Below are positions 26,429 to 34,664 of a stretch of DNA of 51,194 nt, piece after piece; the stretch's first letter is position 1; each line of letters starts with the position of its first letter. The DNA is from Chloroflexus sp. MS-G. Lineage in GTDB: Bacteria; Chloroflexota; Chloroflexia; Chloroflexales; Chloroflexaceae. The DNA lies in assembly GCF_000735195.1 (NCBI RefSeq), contig NZ_JPIM01000019.1, positions 1-51,194 of the forward strand, read 5' to 3'. A program made the position numbers and the translations under genes. Below the pieces are notes generated by a model. It did not search any database. It was given only the letters and a program-made list of their open reading frames with translations, and was not told the DNA's origin.

Positions 26429-27226
26429 TCACCGATCATGCATCATCCAGCGACGCTGCAACTCGATCAGCACACCCTGTTCTTCCAAACGGGCGAGAGC
26501 ACGATTGATCTCGTGCTCAAGCTGAAACGCTGCTGCTGGCATCGCCAACACATACGGCTCATAACTCAGGGCCGTGGCAATACGGAGATCGCCAGCGGCT
26601 ACGGCACCTAATGCGGAAACATGATCGAGAATCACCGCATCGATCACGCTGGATCGTAGCGCATCAACCAGAGGACCGACTTCATCGGCGGTGTAACGAA
26701 CCACCGACGCCGTCGAAGCAAACCGGCGAACCAGGGCATCGCCCTCACTCCCCAACACAACACCGATTGCGCGATCACGAAGATCGTCGAGACCGGTAAT
26801 CGTACTCTCGGCAGGAGTTACTAACATCAACCCACCATCGAAATATGGACGCGAAAATCGGGCGCGGTACCCCTGTTCCGGCGCATATGGCAATGCTGAG
26901 GCGATCAGGTCGGCCTGGCGACTGGTCAATTGATCGTACAGCGCATCGAATCCACTTCGCACGAACATCACCTCTACCCCCAACTCGCTTGCCAGCGCCT
27001 GCACCAGGTCGATGTCGAAGCCAACCAGCTTATCGTTACGCTCTTCGACAAATGGCCGATACCCGACATCAACGGCGACCCGCAAGATACCCTGCTCGCG
27101 TATGCTGGCGTAAACCGGATCAATAGCCGCTGTGCCGCTCTGTACACTCAATGCCAACCAACCGTAAGCCAGCAAAATGACCACTGCCAGAGCATCGATC
27201 CATCGTCGCCAGCGCACCACTCGCAT
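26429..27226 (-). CDS. Family 3 solute-binding protein, membrane-anchored
   Basis: A 265-residue extracytoplasmic binding protein of the amino-acid type (SBP_bac_3). An N-terminal hydrophobic segment (about residues 10-28) acts as signal or anchor; no lipobox Cys is seen. The family pattern is clear: LRVAVDVGYRPFVEERNDKLVGFDIDLVQALASELGV, then DQLTSRQADLIASAL and ALRSSVIDAVILDH. No permease or ATPase gene is adjacent, so it is an orphan binding protein. TAAGGA lies only a few bases before ATG 27226; a GTG at codon 3 has better spacing and may be the true start. It is divergent from the FtsH-like gene. Confidence 0.87.
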   Translation of the reverse strand: MRVVRWRRWIDALAVVILLAYGWLALSVQSGTAAIDPVYASIREQGILRVAVDVGYRPFVEERNDKLVGFDIDLVQALASELGVEVMFVRSGFDALYDQLTSRQADLIASALPYAPEQGYRARFSRPYFDGGLMLVTPAESTITGLDDLRDRAIGVVLGSEGDALVRRFASTASVVRYTADEVGPLVDALRSSVIDAVILDHVSALGAVAAGDLRIATALSYEPYVLAMPAAAFQLEHEINRALARLEEQGVLIELQRRWMMHDR

Positions 27227-27370
27227 TTCCTTAGAGCTTTCTCATTTTTTTGCCTTGACCGAATATCTTTCCGTCGGTATACTTCATTATACAGTAGCTA
27301 TAAAAGTCCCCTTATACTCGTTGGTGCTGTCCTGATTTAGTTTAGTTATCCTGAAAAACGGGAGTCGTGC

Positions 27371-29350
27371 ATGGCAATCGAGCCTTACCGCCCAACCCCT
27401 GACCAAAATCCTGCCAACCGCGAGCAAGAGCTGGAAAAGAAGATCGCCAAACTCTTCGAGCGCTGGAATTGGAAACTTTTCCGGTTCTTGCGAGCAATGC
27501 TGTTTTTGGCCATCGGTGTCTGGCTGGCAGTGAATCTGTTACCGGGAATATTCAATGTCATCATCACCGGTGAAATCGGTAACATTATTCTACAAATCAT
27601 CCCGGTAGCCGTCTATCTATTCTTCTTCATTGGCTTTCAATTCTGGCTCATGTACTTTTTCATGGCCCGCACCCGCATTTACTGGGTAAAACCCGGTGAG
27701 ACTGGAGTGAGTTTTAAGGATTATCGTGGTAATCCAGAAGTCCTGGAAGCTGCCCGCCGGGTGGTAACCCTGCTCAAGGGGGCCAAAGAGTTTAAACAGA
27801 TGGGTGGCGAAGTTACCCGTGGCATTCTGCTAGTTGGCCCGCCCGGTACCGGGAAAAGCTACCTGGCACAGGCTATTTCTACTGAAGCTGGCGTGCCGTT
27901 TGGTTATCTCAGCGCCCCATCGCTGCTCTCGGCATGGATGGGTATGGGCAACATTAAGGTGATGAACCTGTACCGCAAGGCTCGTCGTTTGGCGCGTGAG
28001 TACGGTGCGTGCATCCTCTTCATTGATGAAATTGACGCTATCGGGATGGCTCGTAGCCCAAATCTCATGGGCGCAGGGGCAGCCGGCGCCGGAATGAACA
28101 ACCGCGAGAACGTGGTGATGGGGGTCGGCGGTATGATGGGTGGCGGCAGCAGCCTGCTCAACGAGTTGTTGCTCCAGATGGATCCACCACCACAGGAGCA
28201 AACCTGGTGGGGGAAACTCCTCCGTATTGTTGGCCTGCGTCGTGGAAAGGCAGAGATGCCCCCCGTGCTGACGATGGCGGCTACCAATCTAGCTGAGACT
28301 CTTGATGCTGCGCTCCTCCGCCCTGGTCGTTTCGACCGCAAGATAGCAGTAGAGCCACCCGATGCTGATGGTCGCCGTGAGGTGATCGAATATTACCTGA
28401 GTAAAGTCAAGCACGAACCAATGCCGATTGATCGCATGGTTGCCGATACAATAGGCTATACACCCGTGGCGATCAAATACGTCATCAACGAAGCGACAAT
28501 CCACGCGCACTTCGATGGCCGGTCGGCGATCAACTATTGGGATTTCACTCAGGCTCGCGAGGTTCACGAGTGGGGCTTGAAGCAACCGATCCGTAGTATG
28601 TCGTATGAAGAGCGGCGTCGTATCGCTTACCACGAGGCAGGTCATGCTTATGCAGCCGTGAAACTGCTCAAGAAAGAGCGGCTGACCAAAGTGACCATCG
28701 TGCGGCACGGGAATGCACTCGGTTTCGCAGCCTGGAAACCTGAAGAGGAGATTCATACCCGCACCCGCGAAGAGCTGCTTGATCGGATCAAGATTGCGCT
28801 GGCCAGCCGAGCAGCCGAGGAACTCTTCCTTGGCACGCAAATGAGCGGCGTTACCAGCGATCTCCAGAGTGCTACCGGTATCGCTGCCATGATGGTCGGC
28901 GCCTACGGTATGGATAACAGCTTCTTCTCATATCTCCTGTTTGGAATGCAGGGACTGTCGGCACCCGATGTCAAACCGCGCGTCGAAGCAATTCTGCAAG
29001 AGCAGTACCGGATCGTGAAGCAAATGCTCGAGCAGAACCGCATGGCCGTGATCGCTATCGCTGAAGCGTTGATCCTGCGCAATGAGCTGACCGACATTGA
29101 TGTGAAAGAGATACTGGCACGTGTTGAAGCAGAGCATCCGTATCTGCCGCCAAACGAGAAGCCTGAACGACCAGCCTTCGGTTTCGCTGCTGCGCTGAAC
29201 CGCTCGCAAACCACGCTGGTTCGCCGTCGCCGTGAGACGGTTGCGCTGCCAACACCAAATCGACCGAAGCCGGAGATCACGATTATTGATGCCCAACGTC
29301 GAGATGATCCGGCAGGTGAACAGTCGTCGGCACCTGACTCGGGCAACTGA
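27371..29350 (+). CDS. FtsH-like membrane AAA+ metalloprotease, divergent
   Basis: A 659-residue relative of FtsH. Two hydrophobic segments (about 38-60 and 70-98) precede the AAA+ module: Walker A GPPGTGKS (156-163), Walker B ILFIDEIDAIG (215-225), sensor AATN (303-306) and RPGRFDRK. A Gly/Met-rich insert (about 231-260) separates Walker B from the following helix and is not usual in FtsH. The pore loop reads WMGMG where FtsH has FVGVG. The M41 zinc site HEAGH is at about residue 420 with the third ligand Asp near 497 (SGVTSDLQ), so it should be proteolytic. CGGGAG precedes the ATG. The substrate is unknown. Confidence 0.87.
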   Translation: MAIEPYRPTPDQNPANREQELEKKIAKLFERWNWKLFRFLRAMLFLAIGVWLAVNLLPGIFNVIITGEIGNIILQIIPVAVYLFFFIGFQFWLMYFFMARTRIYWVKPGETGVSFKDYRGNPEVLEAARRVVTLLKGAKEFKQMGGEVTRGILLVGPPGTGKSYLAQAISTEAGVPFGYLSAPSLLSAWMGMGNIKVMNLYRKARRLAREYGACILFIDEIDAIGMARSPNLMGAGAAGAGMNNRENVVMGVGGMMGGGSSLLNELLLQMDPPPQEQTWWGKLLRIVGLRRGKAEMPPVLTMAATNLAETLDAALLRPGRFDRKIAVEPPDADGRREVIEYYLSKVKHEPMPIDRMVADTIGYTPVAIKYVINEATIHAHFDGRSAINYWDFTQAREVHEWGLKQPIRSMSYEERRRIAYHEAGHAYAAVKLLKKERLTKVTIVRHGNALGFAAWKPEEEIHTRTREELLDRIKIALASRAAEELFLGTQMSGVTSDLQSATGIAAMMVGAYGMDNSFFSYLLFGMQGLSAPDVKPRVEAILQEQYRIVKQMLEQNRMAVIAIAEALILRNELTDIDVKEILARVEAEHPYLPPNEKPERPAFGFAAALNRSQTTLVRRRRETVALPTPNRPKPEITIIDAQRRDDPAGEQSSAPDSGN

Positions 29351-29462
29351 GAGCCTATCCGTGATACCCTGACGTAGAAGAAGACGGGCGCAGCGGCGCT
29401 GCGCCCGTCCATCTATCAGATTTTATCTGCCGTACCGTGAGACGATTATTTGGATAGGCTCT
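29350..29462. repeat. Dispersed palindromic element, copy A, with internal hairpin
   Basis: A 113-bp element with perfect 11-bp terminal inverted repeats (AGAGCCTATCC at 29350-29360 and GGATAGGCTCT at 29452-29462). Inside is a strong hairpin, CGGGCGCAG-CGGCG-CTGCGCCCG (29385-29407). A second, more degenerate copy lies at 46846-46966 and a solo right end at 19144-19164. It begins at the stop codon of the FtsH-like gene, so the hairpin may also serve as its terminator. The size and ends suggest a small non-autonomous element. Confidence 0.65.
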
Positions 29463-30171
29463 TAGAGCGCGTCTGAAAAAATGTTGAGTTATGTACAACA
29501 CTGAGACTTGACTTCAGCAAGCCAATCATTCCGTCAATCCTTGGTCAGCAAGGGAATATTCAGAGACACGCTCAGGGAATTGAAGCAGAGCCTGATGCCG
29601 CACCGCTGCATCTCCGGCCCCGTCTCCCATATCGATACCCCGTCCTAATGCCTGAAATCGCTCTCCCCCCTTTTTAACCCATTGTCTGGGGATCGTCCTG
29701 ATCCTGCATACGTGCCTCATCGCCGTTGTTGCCAATCTCTAAGGTTGGTAGGATATGATGTTCGTCTGTTCTGTTCGTTCAGATCATCACGTATCCATCA
29801 AAACCCTCAACCAGATACATTTCAGACACTCTCTTGGTGTCACCGCCGTACACCTCTACTCTTCCTCGCAACCGTTGAGACGGGTTCCCACCTACCTGCA
29901 TACTGTTGGCGCATACTCATGCCCATCTTCGCCGCCGTTGAAGTGGGTTCCTCATTCCATCCACATACCGTCGCTAACCACCCCTCTCAGTCTCCAAAAC
30001 TTATCTACCCCTGGCCTGGCGGCGTTGAAAGAGGCGCTTCCCCCTGGTTGAACGATGTTGGGAGGAGTCACCTCATCCCTAGTGGAAGTTGCGTCACATC
30101 GATGTCAAGCTATCGAGTATAATCCGTAGTATATTTGACATGACAGCAACAAAGACGAGGAACAACAACGT
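29463..30171. other. Long intergenic region with a degenerate tandem duplication
   Basis: 709 bp without a credible gene. Two segments about 63 bp apart align well (29866-29905 and 29929-29968, sharing the core GTTGA and GGGTTCC), and a weaker third relative lies near 30020. Open frames in this stretch have low-complexity, His/Ser-rich translations and no ribosome-binding sites. Near the right end, TATAAT (30118-30123) lies 48 bp before the nitroreductase start and is a possible -10 box. Confidence 0.4.
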
Positions 30172-31002
30172 ATGACCGAGACCACAATAACAACTCAGGA
30201 ACTCCTACGCCAACGTTACGGAAACGATATTCCGCCATCAATTATCAGCAGTCCGGTTATCGACCTGTTACTGAGCCACCGCTCGGTACGTTCATACAGC
30301 AACGAGCCGCTCCCAGAAGGGACGCTTGAAACCATGATTGCCGCTGCGCAGTCGGCTGCTACTTCTTCAAACTTGCAAACCTGGAGTGTGGTAGCAGTCA
30401 CCGATCCCGACCGGAAACATCGGTTGGCGACCCTGGCGGGCGATCAAAACCAGATTCGACGTGCCCCTCTCTTTCTTGTCTGGTTAGCCGATTTAGCCCG
30501 CATTGCTCAGGCGGCAGCAGACCGTCACATGCCGCACGAAGGTCTTGACTACCTCGAAATGTGGTTAGTTGGGGTCATCGATGCAGCACTCGCCGCCCAA
30601 AATGCCGTCGTTGCCGCTGAATCGCTCGGTCTTGGCACTGTCTACATCGGTGCTATTCGCAATCACCCACTCGAAGTAGCCGCCGAGTTACAGCTTCCTC
30701 CACTGGTGATGCCTGTGTTCGGGATGTGCGTTGGCCGCCCCAACCCCGCTCGACCGGCGGCCATCAAGCCGCGCCTTCCGCAGGATGCCGTTCTTCACCG
30801 TGAAGTATACCGACCTGAACAGATTCCACCAGCAGTAGAGCGTTACAATGAGACAATGAAAGCATTCTACGCCGCTCAACAGATGAACGTTGAAGGCGAT
30901 TGGGTCGATCACTCGGCTCGCCGTGTAGCCGGACCACATACGTTATCGGGTCGCGATGTGCTGCGCGAGGTCCTTCACCGCCTTGGTTTTCGGTTGAAAT
31001 AA
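30172..31002 (+). CDS. FMN-dependent nitroreductase / NADPH oxidoreductase (NfsA-FRP group)
   Basis: A 276-residue flavin oxidoreductase. The N-terminal FMN phosphate-binding stretch SHRSVRSYSNEPLPEGTLE and AAQSAATSSNLQTWSVV, and the later AAQNAVVAAESLGLGTVYIGAIRNHP and MPVFGMCVGRP, are typical of NfsA/FRP/NfrA enzymes, which reduce FMN, nitro compounds or other acceptors with NAD(P)H. GAGGA lies about eleven bases upstream of the ATG. The transcript ends at the hairpin at 31029-31062. The physiological substrate is unknown. Confidence 0.9.
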   Translation: MTETTITTQELLRQRYGNDIPPSIISSPVIDLLLSHRSVRSYSNEPLPEGTLETMIAAAQSAATSSNLQTWSVVAVTDPDRKHRLATLAGDQNQIRRAPLFLVWLADLARIAQAAADRHMPHEGLDYLEMWLVGVIDAALAAQNAVVAAESLGLGTVYIGAIRNHPLEVAAELQLPPLVMPVFGMCVGRPNPARPAAIKPRLPQDAVLHREVYRPEQIPPAVERYNETMKAFYAAQQMNVEGDWVDHSARRVAGPHTLSGRDVLREVLHRLGFRLK

Positions 31003-31028
31003 GACAACATTTCGCACGATCATTTCGC

Positions 31029-31062
31029 TCTCCCGCCTGGTAGTGAAGAACCTGGCGGGAGA
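31029..31062 (+). terminator. Terminator hairpin after the nitroreductase gene
   Basis: Perfect 9-bp arms (TCTCCCGCC and GGCGGGAGA) around a 16-nt loop, 26 bp after the stop codon. An AT-rich stretch follows that also contains the next promoter, so termination and initiation are packed together. Confidence 0.55.
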
Positions 31063-31064
31063 TA

Positions 31065-31073
31065 TGTTATACT
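31065..31073 (+). promoter_or_regulatory. Extended -10 promoter of the HTH-pucC operon
   Basis: TG-T-TATACT, directly after the preceding terminator hairpin. The predicted start is near 31080, so the direct repeats at 31079-31108 would lie at and just downstream of the transcription start. Confidence 0.5.
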
Positions 31074-31078
31074 TTAAC

Positions 31079-31108
31079 ATGTAGTTTTATGCAGCTTTAT
31101 GTAGATTA
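31079..31108 (+). promoter_or_regulatory. Three 10-bp direct repeats upstream of the HTH gene
   Basis: ATGTAGTTTT, ATGCAGCTTT and ATGTAGATTA follow one another at exactly one helical turn and end two bases before the ATG. Head-to-tail repeats of this spacing fit the known DNA-binding mode of BldC-type MerR relatives. Autoregulation of the adjacent BldC-like gene and control of the pucC-like gene is the natural inference. Confidence 0.5.
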
Positions 31109-31110
31109 CG

Positions 31111-31737
31111 ATGATGGACGACAAGGAAGCACCAACCTATCTCTCGTTATCGGCAGCCAGTCGGTTACTCGGCGTCCACGCCTCGACGCTCCGGCGCTGG
31201 GCGGATGAAGGTGCGGTACCGGTGTACATTACGCCGGGCGGTCATCGTCGTTTTGCGCGTGCCGACATTTTAGCGCTGGCATCACGCCGACCATTGCCGA
31301 CCCAGTCGATCAGTAGCGTTCTCGCCAGCAAAGCGCTGGCGCAAACACGCACTGAACTAGCGCATTCGCCCTCAGTGCCGGCATGGATGGCAACGATGAG
31401 TGAACAGGAACGGCTGGCATGGCGGCGAGTCGGTCAGCAACTGATGGGAATTATTTTGCGGTACGTAAGTACCCATGACGAGCAAAGTCCACTCTTGGAA
31501 GAAGCACGCGCAGTCGGCCAGAGCTATGCTCGTCTGGCACGTAACGCTGGTCTCTCGTTGAGCGATGCCATCGCCGCCGCGCTGTTTTTCCGCGACTCGC
31601 TGGTTGAAGCGACGATGGACCTTCCCGAAGAAGCGCATGTACGACCGTCAGAGAGTGCTCGCCTGCTGCGCCGAATCAGTCGGGTTGCCAACGAGGTACA
31701 ACTGGCAGTCGTTAATGGATACGAAACGGAGGAGTAA
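31111..31737 (+). CDS. BldC/MerR-like DNA-binding protein with a C-terminal helical domain
   Basis: A 208-residue regulator. Residues 8-58 are a MerR/BldC-type winged helix (YLSLSAASRLLGVHASTLRRW, then the wing TPGGHRRFARADI). Residues about 60-90 are a linker. Residues about 100-205 are helical (WRRVGQQLMGIILRYVS, AIAAALFFRDSLVEATMDL) and faintly recall RsbRD-type N-terminal sensor bundles, which is a weak match. No Shine-Dalgarno is visible before the ATG (31111 or 31114). Its stop is three bases before the GTG of the pucC-like gene, so it is co-transcribed with a photosynthesis-related gene and probably regulates it. Confidence 0.8.
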   Translation: MMDDKEAPTYLSLSAASRLLGVHASTLRRWADEGAVPVYITPGGHRRFARADILALASRRPLPTQSISSVLASKALAQTRTELAHSPSVPAWMATMSEQERLAWRRVGQQLMGIILRYVSTHDEQSPLLEEARAVGQSYARLARNAGLSLSDAIAAALFFRDSLVEATMDLPEEAHVRPSESARLLRRISRVANEVQLAVVNGYETEE

Positions 31738-31740
31738 GCT

Positions 31741-33090
31741 GTGAAGACCGACACCGATCAACGTCTGAACGTACCTCGCACGCTCAAGTTGGGCACCTTT
31801 CACATCGGTTCATCATTTATCGATCTGTTGACCTCAGGAGTGCTCAATCGCGTACTGATCACGGATCTGGCTCTCCCTGCAACACCGGTCGCGCTCCTTT
31901 CGGCCTTGCGGTATCTATTGGCGCCGCTGAGTATATGGGCGGGTTACCGTTCTGATCTCCGTCCCCCCGGTACGTTACGTCGCTTGCCCTTCATCTGGGG
32001 AGGACGCTTGCCAATGCTCCTTTCGCTCCCGCTGCTGCCAATTGTGACCGCGTTATTGGCTACCGATCCCGCATCGGTGGCAGGTTGGACGTTAGCGCTA
32101 TTCGCCTTTCTCATCTATGGCGTCGGTACCCTTATTTCTGGCAGTACGTACCTCAGTCTGGTACGTGATAGCGCACCACCAGCCCGCCGTGGGCAAGCCC
32201 TGGCTATTGTGCAGGTCTTCCTGGTGATCAGTTTTCCGGTAGCCGGTGTGGTCTATGGTCTGCTGATGCCGGTCTACGACCAGGAGAGCTTCTGGCGCCT
32301 GGTGTTGATTGGCATGGCGATTGCCTTTGGCTTTATTGCCTTTGCTCTCTGGGGTGCTGAAAAACCGGCTAGCGTACCTGCCGGTGTTGATCCAACTCCA
32401 CCTGAGCCATTCCTGCCCCTCTTACGCCAGATGTGGTCTGATGTGCGAGCACGCCGCTTTTTCCTCTTTCTGGCTCTGGGCGCCGTCAGTGCCTTTGCCC
32501 AGGATGCAGTCCTCGAACCGTTTGGCGGTGATGTGTTTGGGCTGGATAACGGCCAGACCACGCGCTTCAATGCCTATTGGGGCATTGGTGTCGTGATCAG
32601 TCTGTTGGCAACTGTCTATTTCACCCGCCATCGCGCTGCACACGAGCAGACCGGAGTAGCCAAGATTGGATTGGCACTGACTGCTCTGCCGCTCTTTCTC
32701 CTAAGCGTTCTGGCAGTCACAGAATGGCAGGTGCTTCTAATCCCGGTACTGGTGATGTTTGGCCTGGGCTTTGGTATTTACACCGTAGGAGCGGTTTCGC
32801 TCTTAGCCGCAATGACCACCGAACGCCATGCGGCAGCCTACCTCGGCCTCTGGTCGATGACCCAACTCCTTTTCCGCGGTCTGGGGATTTTTGCCGGTGG
32901 TGCGGTACGCGATGTTGCACTCGGCATCAGCGGGTCGTATGCCATTGCCTACGCCAGTGTGTTTCTGCTAGAGGCGATTGGCCTGATCGCCTGTATCGCG
33001 ATCTTGCAACAGGTTGATGTCCCTGGCTTTGCCCGTGGTGAAGCAAAACCACTCGGTGCCACTGTTACATTAGCGGCTGCAGATGGTTGA
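31741..33090 (+). CDS. PucC/LhaA-family transporter (bacteriochlorophyll delivery MFS)
   Basis: A 449-residue, twelve-helix member of the PUCC branch of the major facilitator superfamily, whose members assist light-harvesting complex assembly. Family stretches are VLNRVLITDLALPATPVALL followed by LRYLLAPLSIWAGYRSD, RLPFIWGGRLPMLLSLPLLP, and the second-half LEPFGGDVFGLDNGQTTRFN. The GTG start is preceded by GGAGGAG at about seven bases. It is the second gene of the HTH operon and ends at a perfect hairpin. This is the strongest sign that the organism is phototrophic. The complex it serves (chlorosome or B808-866) is not known. Confidence 0.88.
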   Translation: MKTDTDQRLNVPRTLKLGTFHIGSSFIDLLTSGVLNRVLITDLALPATPVALLSALRYLLAPLSIWAGYRSDLRPPGTLRRLPFIWGGRLPMLLSLPLLPIVTALLATDPASVAGWTLALFAFLIYGVGTLISGSTYLSLVRDSAPPARRGQALAIVQVFLVISFPVAGVVYGLLMPVYDQESFWRLVLIGMAIAFGFIAFALWGAEKPASVPAGVDPTPPEPFLPLLRQMWSDVRARRFFLFLALGAVSAFAQDAVLEPFGGDVFGLDNGQTTRFNAYWGIGVVISLLATVYFTRHRAAHEQTGVAKIGLALTALPLFLLSVLAVTEWQVLLIPVLVMFGLGFGIYTVGAVSLLAAMTTERHAAAYLGLWSMTQLLFRGLGIFAGGAVRDVALGISGSYAIAYASVFLLEAIGLIACIAILQQVDVPGFARGEAKPLGATVTLAAADG

Positions 33091-33136
33091 CGCCACAGCC
33101 TGATGCGGGTATAAAGAACGACAACCTATCGCGCTG

Positions 33137-33168
33137 CTCGTCCTCACTCAGCGTTGAGTGAGGACGAG
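33137..33168 (+). terminator. Perfect 14-bp terminator hairpin after the pucC-like gene
   Basis: CTCGTCCTCACTCA and its exact complement surround a GCGT loop, 47 bp after the stop codon, with a T-rich stretch 15-25 bp further on. A possible GTG start for the next gene (33154) lies within this hairpin, which argues against the longer form of that gene. Confidence 0.75.
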
Positions 33169-33207
33169 ACGGCGAACCGCCATTATTTTATTTTGCGCCG
33201 GAACCTT

Positions 33208-33960
33208 ATGCAAGTACTCAAACACTGGTCAATCGTATTCGTTCTCCTGATCGTCGGTTGTGGCAGTGCTGCACCACCAGTACCAACCCGTTCAGCGGTA
33301 GAAATCCGTCAGACCCAACTCGCCCTCCAGGGTCTACCGACAGTGCCGCCAGCACCCGATGAATTACGCCGACCAACGGTAACACCTTCACCACCTATTG
33401 ATCTGATCGAGATCCTCAATCTGACCGCTGATGATCCGCGGGCGTTGGGTGATCCGAACGCTCCGGTGTTAATGATCGAATTCACCGACTACGAATGCCC
33501 GTTCTGTGCCCGCTTTGTCAGTGAAACCCGGCCACGCCTGATCCGTGAATTCGTCGAGACCGGCCTGGTCAGGCTGGTGGTGCGCGACTTTCCGCTGACA
33601 TCGATCCACCCTTCGGCAGTACTGGCGGCCAGTGTTGCCCACTGCGCGGCGGCGCAGAACCAGTTCTGGCCGATGTACGAGCTGCTCTTCCAGAGCCACG
33701 GTGTCGAATGGGGTGGCGTCCCGCGTCGTGACCGGGCAGCTTTGATCGAGCTGGCCGGTAACCTGGGGATCGCTACCGATCAATTGACTGCCTGCCTCGA
33801 CGATCCAACGACTGAAGCGACGATTAGCGCCGAGATCGAGGCAGCAACGCGGCTGGGCATCAATTCGACCCCTAACTTCATTATCAATGGTCAAATCGTG
33901 CGGGGCGCTTTGCCGTTTGAGAACTTTGCCGGCCTGATCCGGCAACTGCTTAGACAGTAG
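33208..33960 (+). CDS. DsbA-like thiol-disulfide oxidoreductase lipoprotein
   Basis: A 250-residue exported thioredoxin-fold protein. The N terminus is a lipoprotein signal (LKHWSIVFVLLIVGC, lipobox Cys18), then a Pro-rich spacer of about 50 residues. The thioredoxin-4 domain begins GDPNAPVLMIEFTDYECPFC with the redox motif C97-P-F-C100 and includes VRDFPL and the cis-proline loop in INSTPNFIING. It would make or exchange disulfides on the outer face of the membrane. The ATG at 33208 gives a proper signal peptide. It stands alone between two terminator or intergenic regions. Confidence 0.9.
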   Translation: MQVLKHWSIVFVLLIVGCGSAAPPVPTRSAVEIRQTQLALQGLPTVPPAPDELRRPTVTPSPPIDLIEILNLTADDPRALGDPNAPVLMIEFTDYECPFCARFVSETRPRLIREFVETGLVRLVVRDFPLTSIHPSAVLAASVAHCAAAQNQFWPMYELLFQSHGVEWGGVPRRDRAALIELAGNLGIATDQLTACLDDPTTEATISAEIEAATRLGINSTPNFIINGQIVRGALPFENFAGLIRQLLRQ

Positions 33961-34382
33961 GGGCTGCGAATAGGGTTTCTCAACAGGTTTTTCCTGGCTG
34001 GCAGTAGTCCGTGTTACCGCCATTTGCCTGTCCATCCCATCGATACGTTCAATGGTGGACATTCGGGTGGACAGATCGTACCGACGGTGGCAATCCGATC
34101 TCCCATTATCGGCGCCGTACCCCATCAGTGACAATGGCAGTGACATCGGCGTGACCCCATTACAGCAGTTCGGAAGAGAGCGAACTTAGTGGTGAGCCGT
34201 AATCGAGTGAAGCCGTTCTGAATCTTGGTTCTATCACAATGCTTCTGAATCGGCTCTATCGGAGATATTAGTATTTAATCACGCTCTGACAACCACTAAC
34301 CACTCTGTGGTATCATACACAGTGCTGAGAACCTGTTTTCCTGCTCGCGGAATGTTCTTGTAATAAAGGAGTGTAGACAGCT
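33961..34382. other. Intergenic region, 422 bp
   Basis: No gene is supported; a long minus-strand frame that enters it is a shadow of the DsbA-like gene. Near the right end are CTGACA (34286-34291) and TATCAT (34311-34316), a possible promoter with an overlong 19-bp spacer, around the dyad ACCAC...GTGGT. AAAGGAG precedes the next gene by eleven bases. Confidence 0.4.
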
Positions 34383-34664
34383 ATGCCACGGCTAAGTGAT
34401 GCTGAAATTGCCGAACAGTTGGCGCAGCGCCCTGATTGGAGTCTTGAGAACAACGAGATTGTTCGTACTTTCCGCCTGGCGAACTTCCCCGCCGCGATTG
34501 CCTTCGTGACCCACGTTGCATTTCTGGCCGAAGCAGCCGGTCATCATCCCGATATTGATATTCGTTATAATCGAGTGCGGTTGGCGCTGACCACGCACGA
34601 TGCGGGTGGATTGACCGAAAAAGACTTTGCGTTGGCGGCTGCGATTGATGAGATCATGGGCTAA
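34383..34664 (+). CDS. phhB: Pterin-4a-carbinolamine dehydratase (PhhB/DCoH family)
   Basis: Dehydrates 4a-hydroxytetrahydrobiopterin to regenerate pterin cofactor after aromatic amino acid hydroxylation, and may act in molybdopterin or folate side pathways in bacteria. The 93-residue length is typical. The active-site motif is complete: AGHHPDIDIRYNRVRLALTTHDAGGLT (quoted as two parts, AGHHPDIDIRYN and VRLALTTHDAGGLT), with the paired His and the later His. The stop overlaps the start of the hydrolase gene (TAATG). No hydroxylase is nearby. Confidence 0.93.
   Translation: MPRLSDAEIAEQLAQRPDWSLENNEIVRTFRLANFPAAIAFVTHVAFLAEAAGHHPDIDIRYNRVRLALTTHDAGGLTEKDFALAAAIDEIMG

Noticed and set aside
29682..30122. 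146-codon plus-strand frame
   Set aside because: The translation is rich in His, Ser, Pro and Arg without any recognisable domain. It has no Shine-Dalgarno, and it overlaps the degenerate tandem duplication.
33469..34146. 225-codon minus-strand frame over the DsbA-like gene
   Set aside because: It is antisense to a gene with clear motifs (lipobox, CPFC, cis-proline) and has no family pattern of its own.
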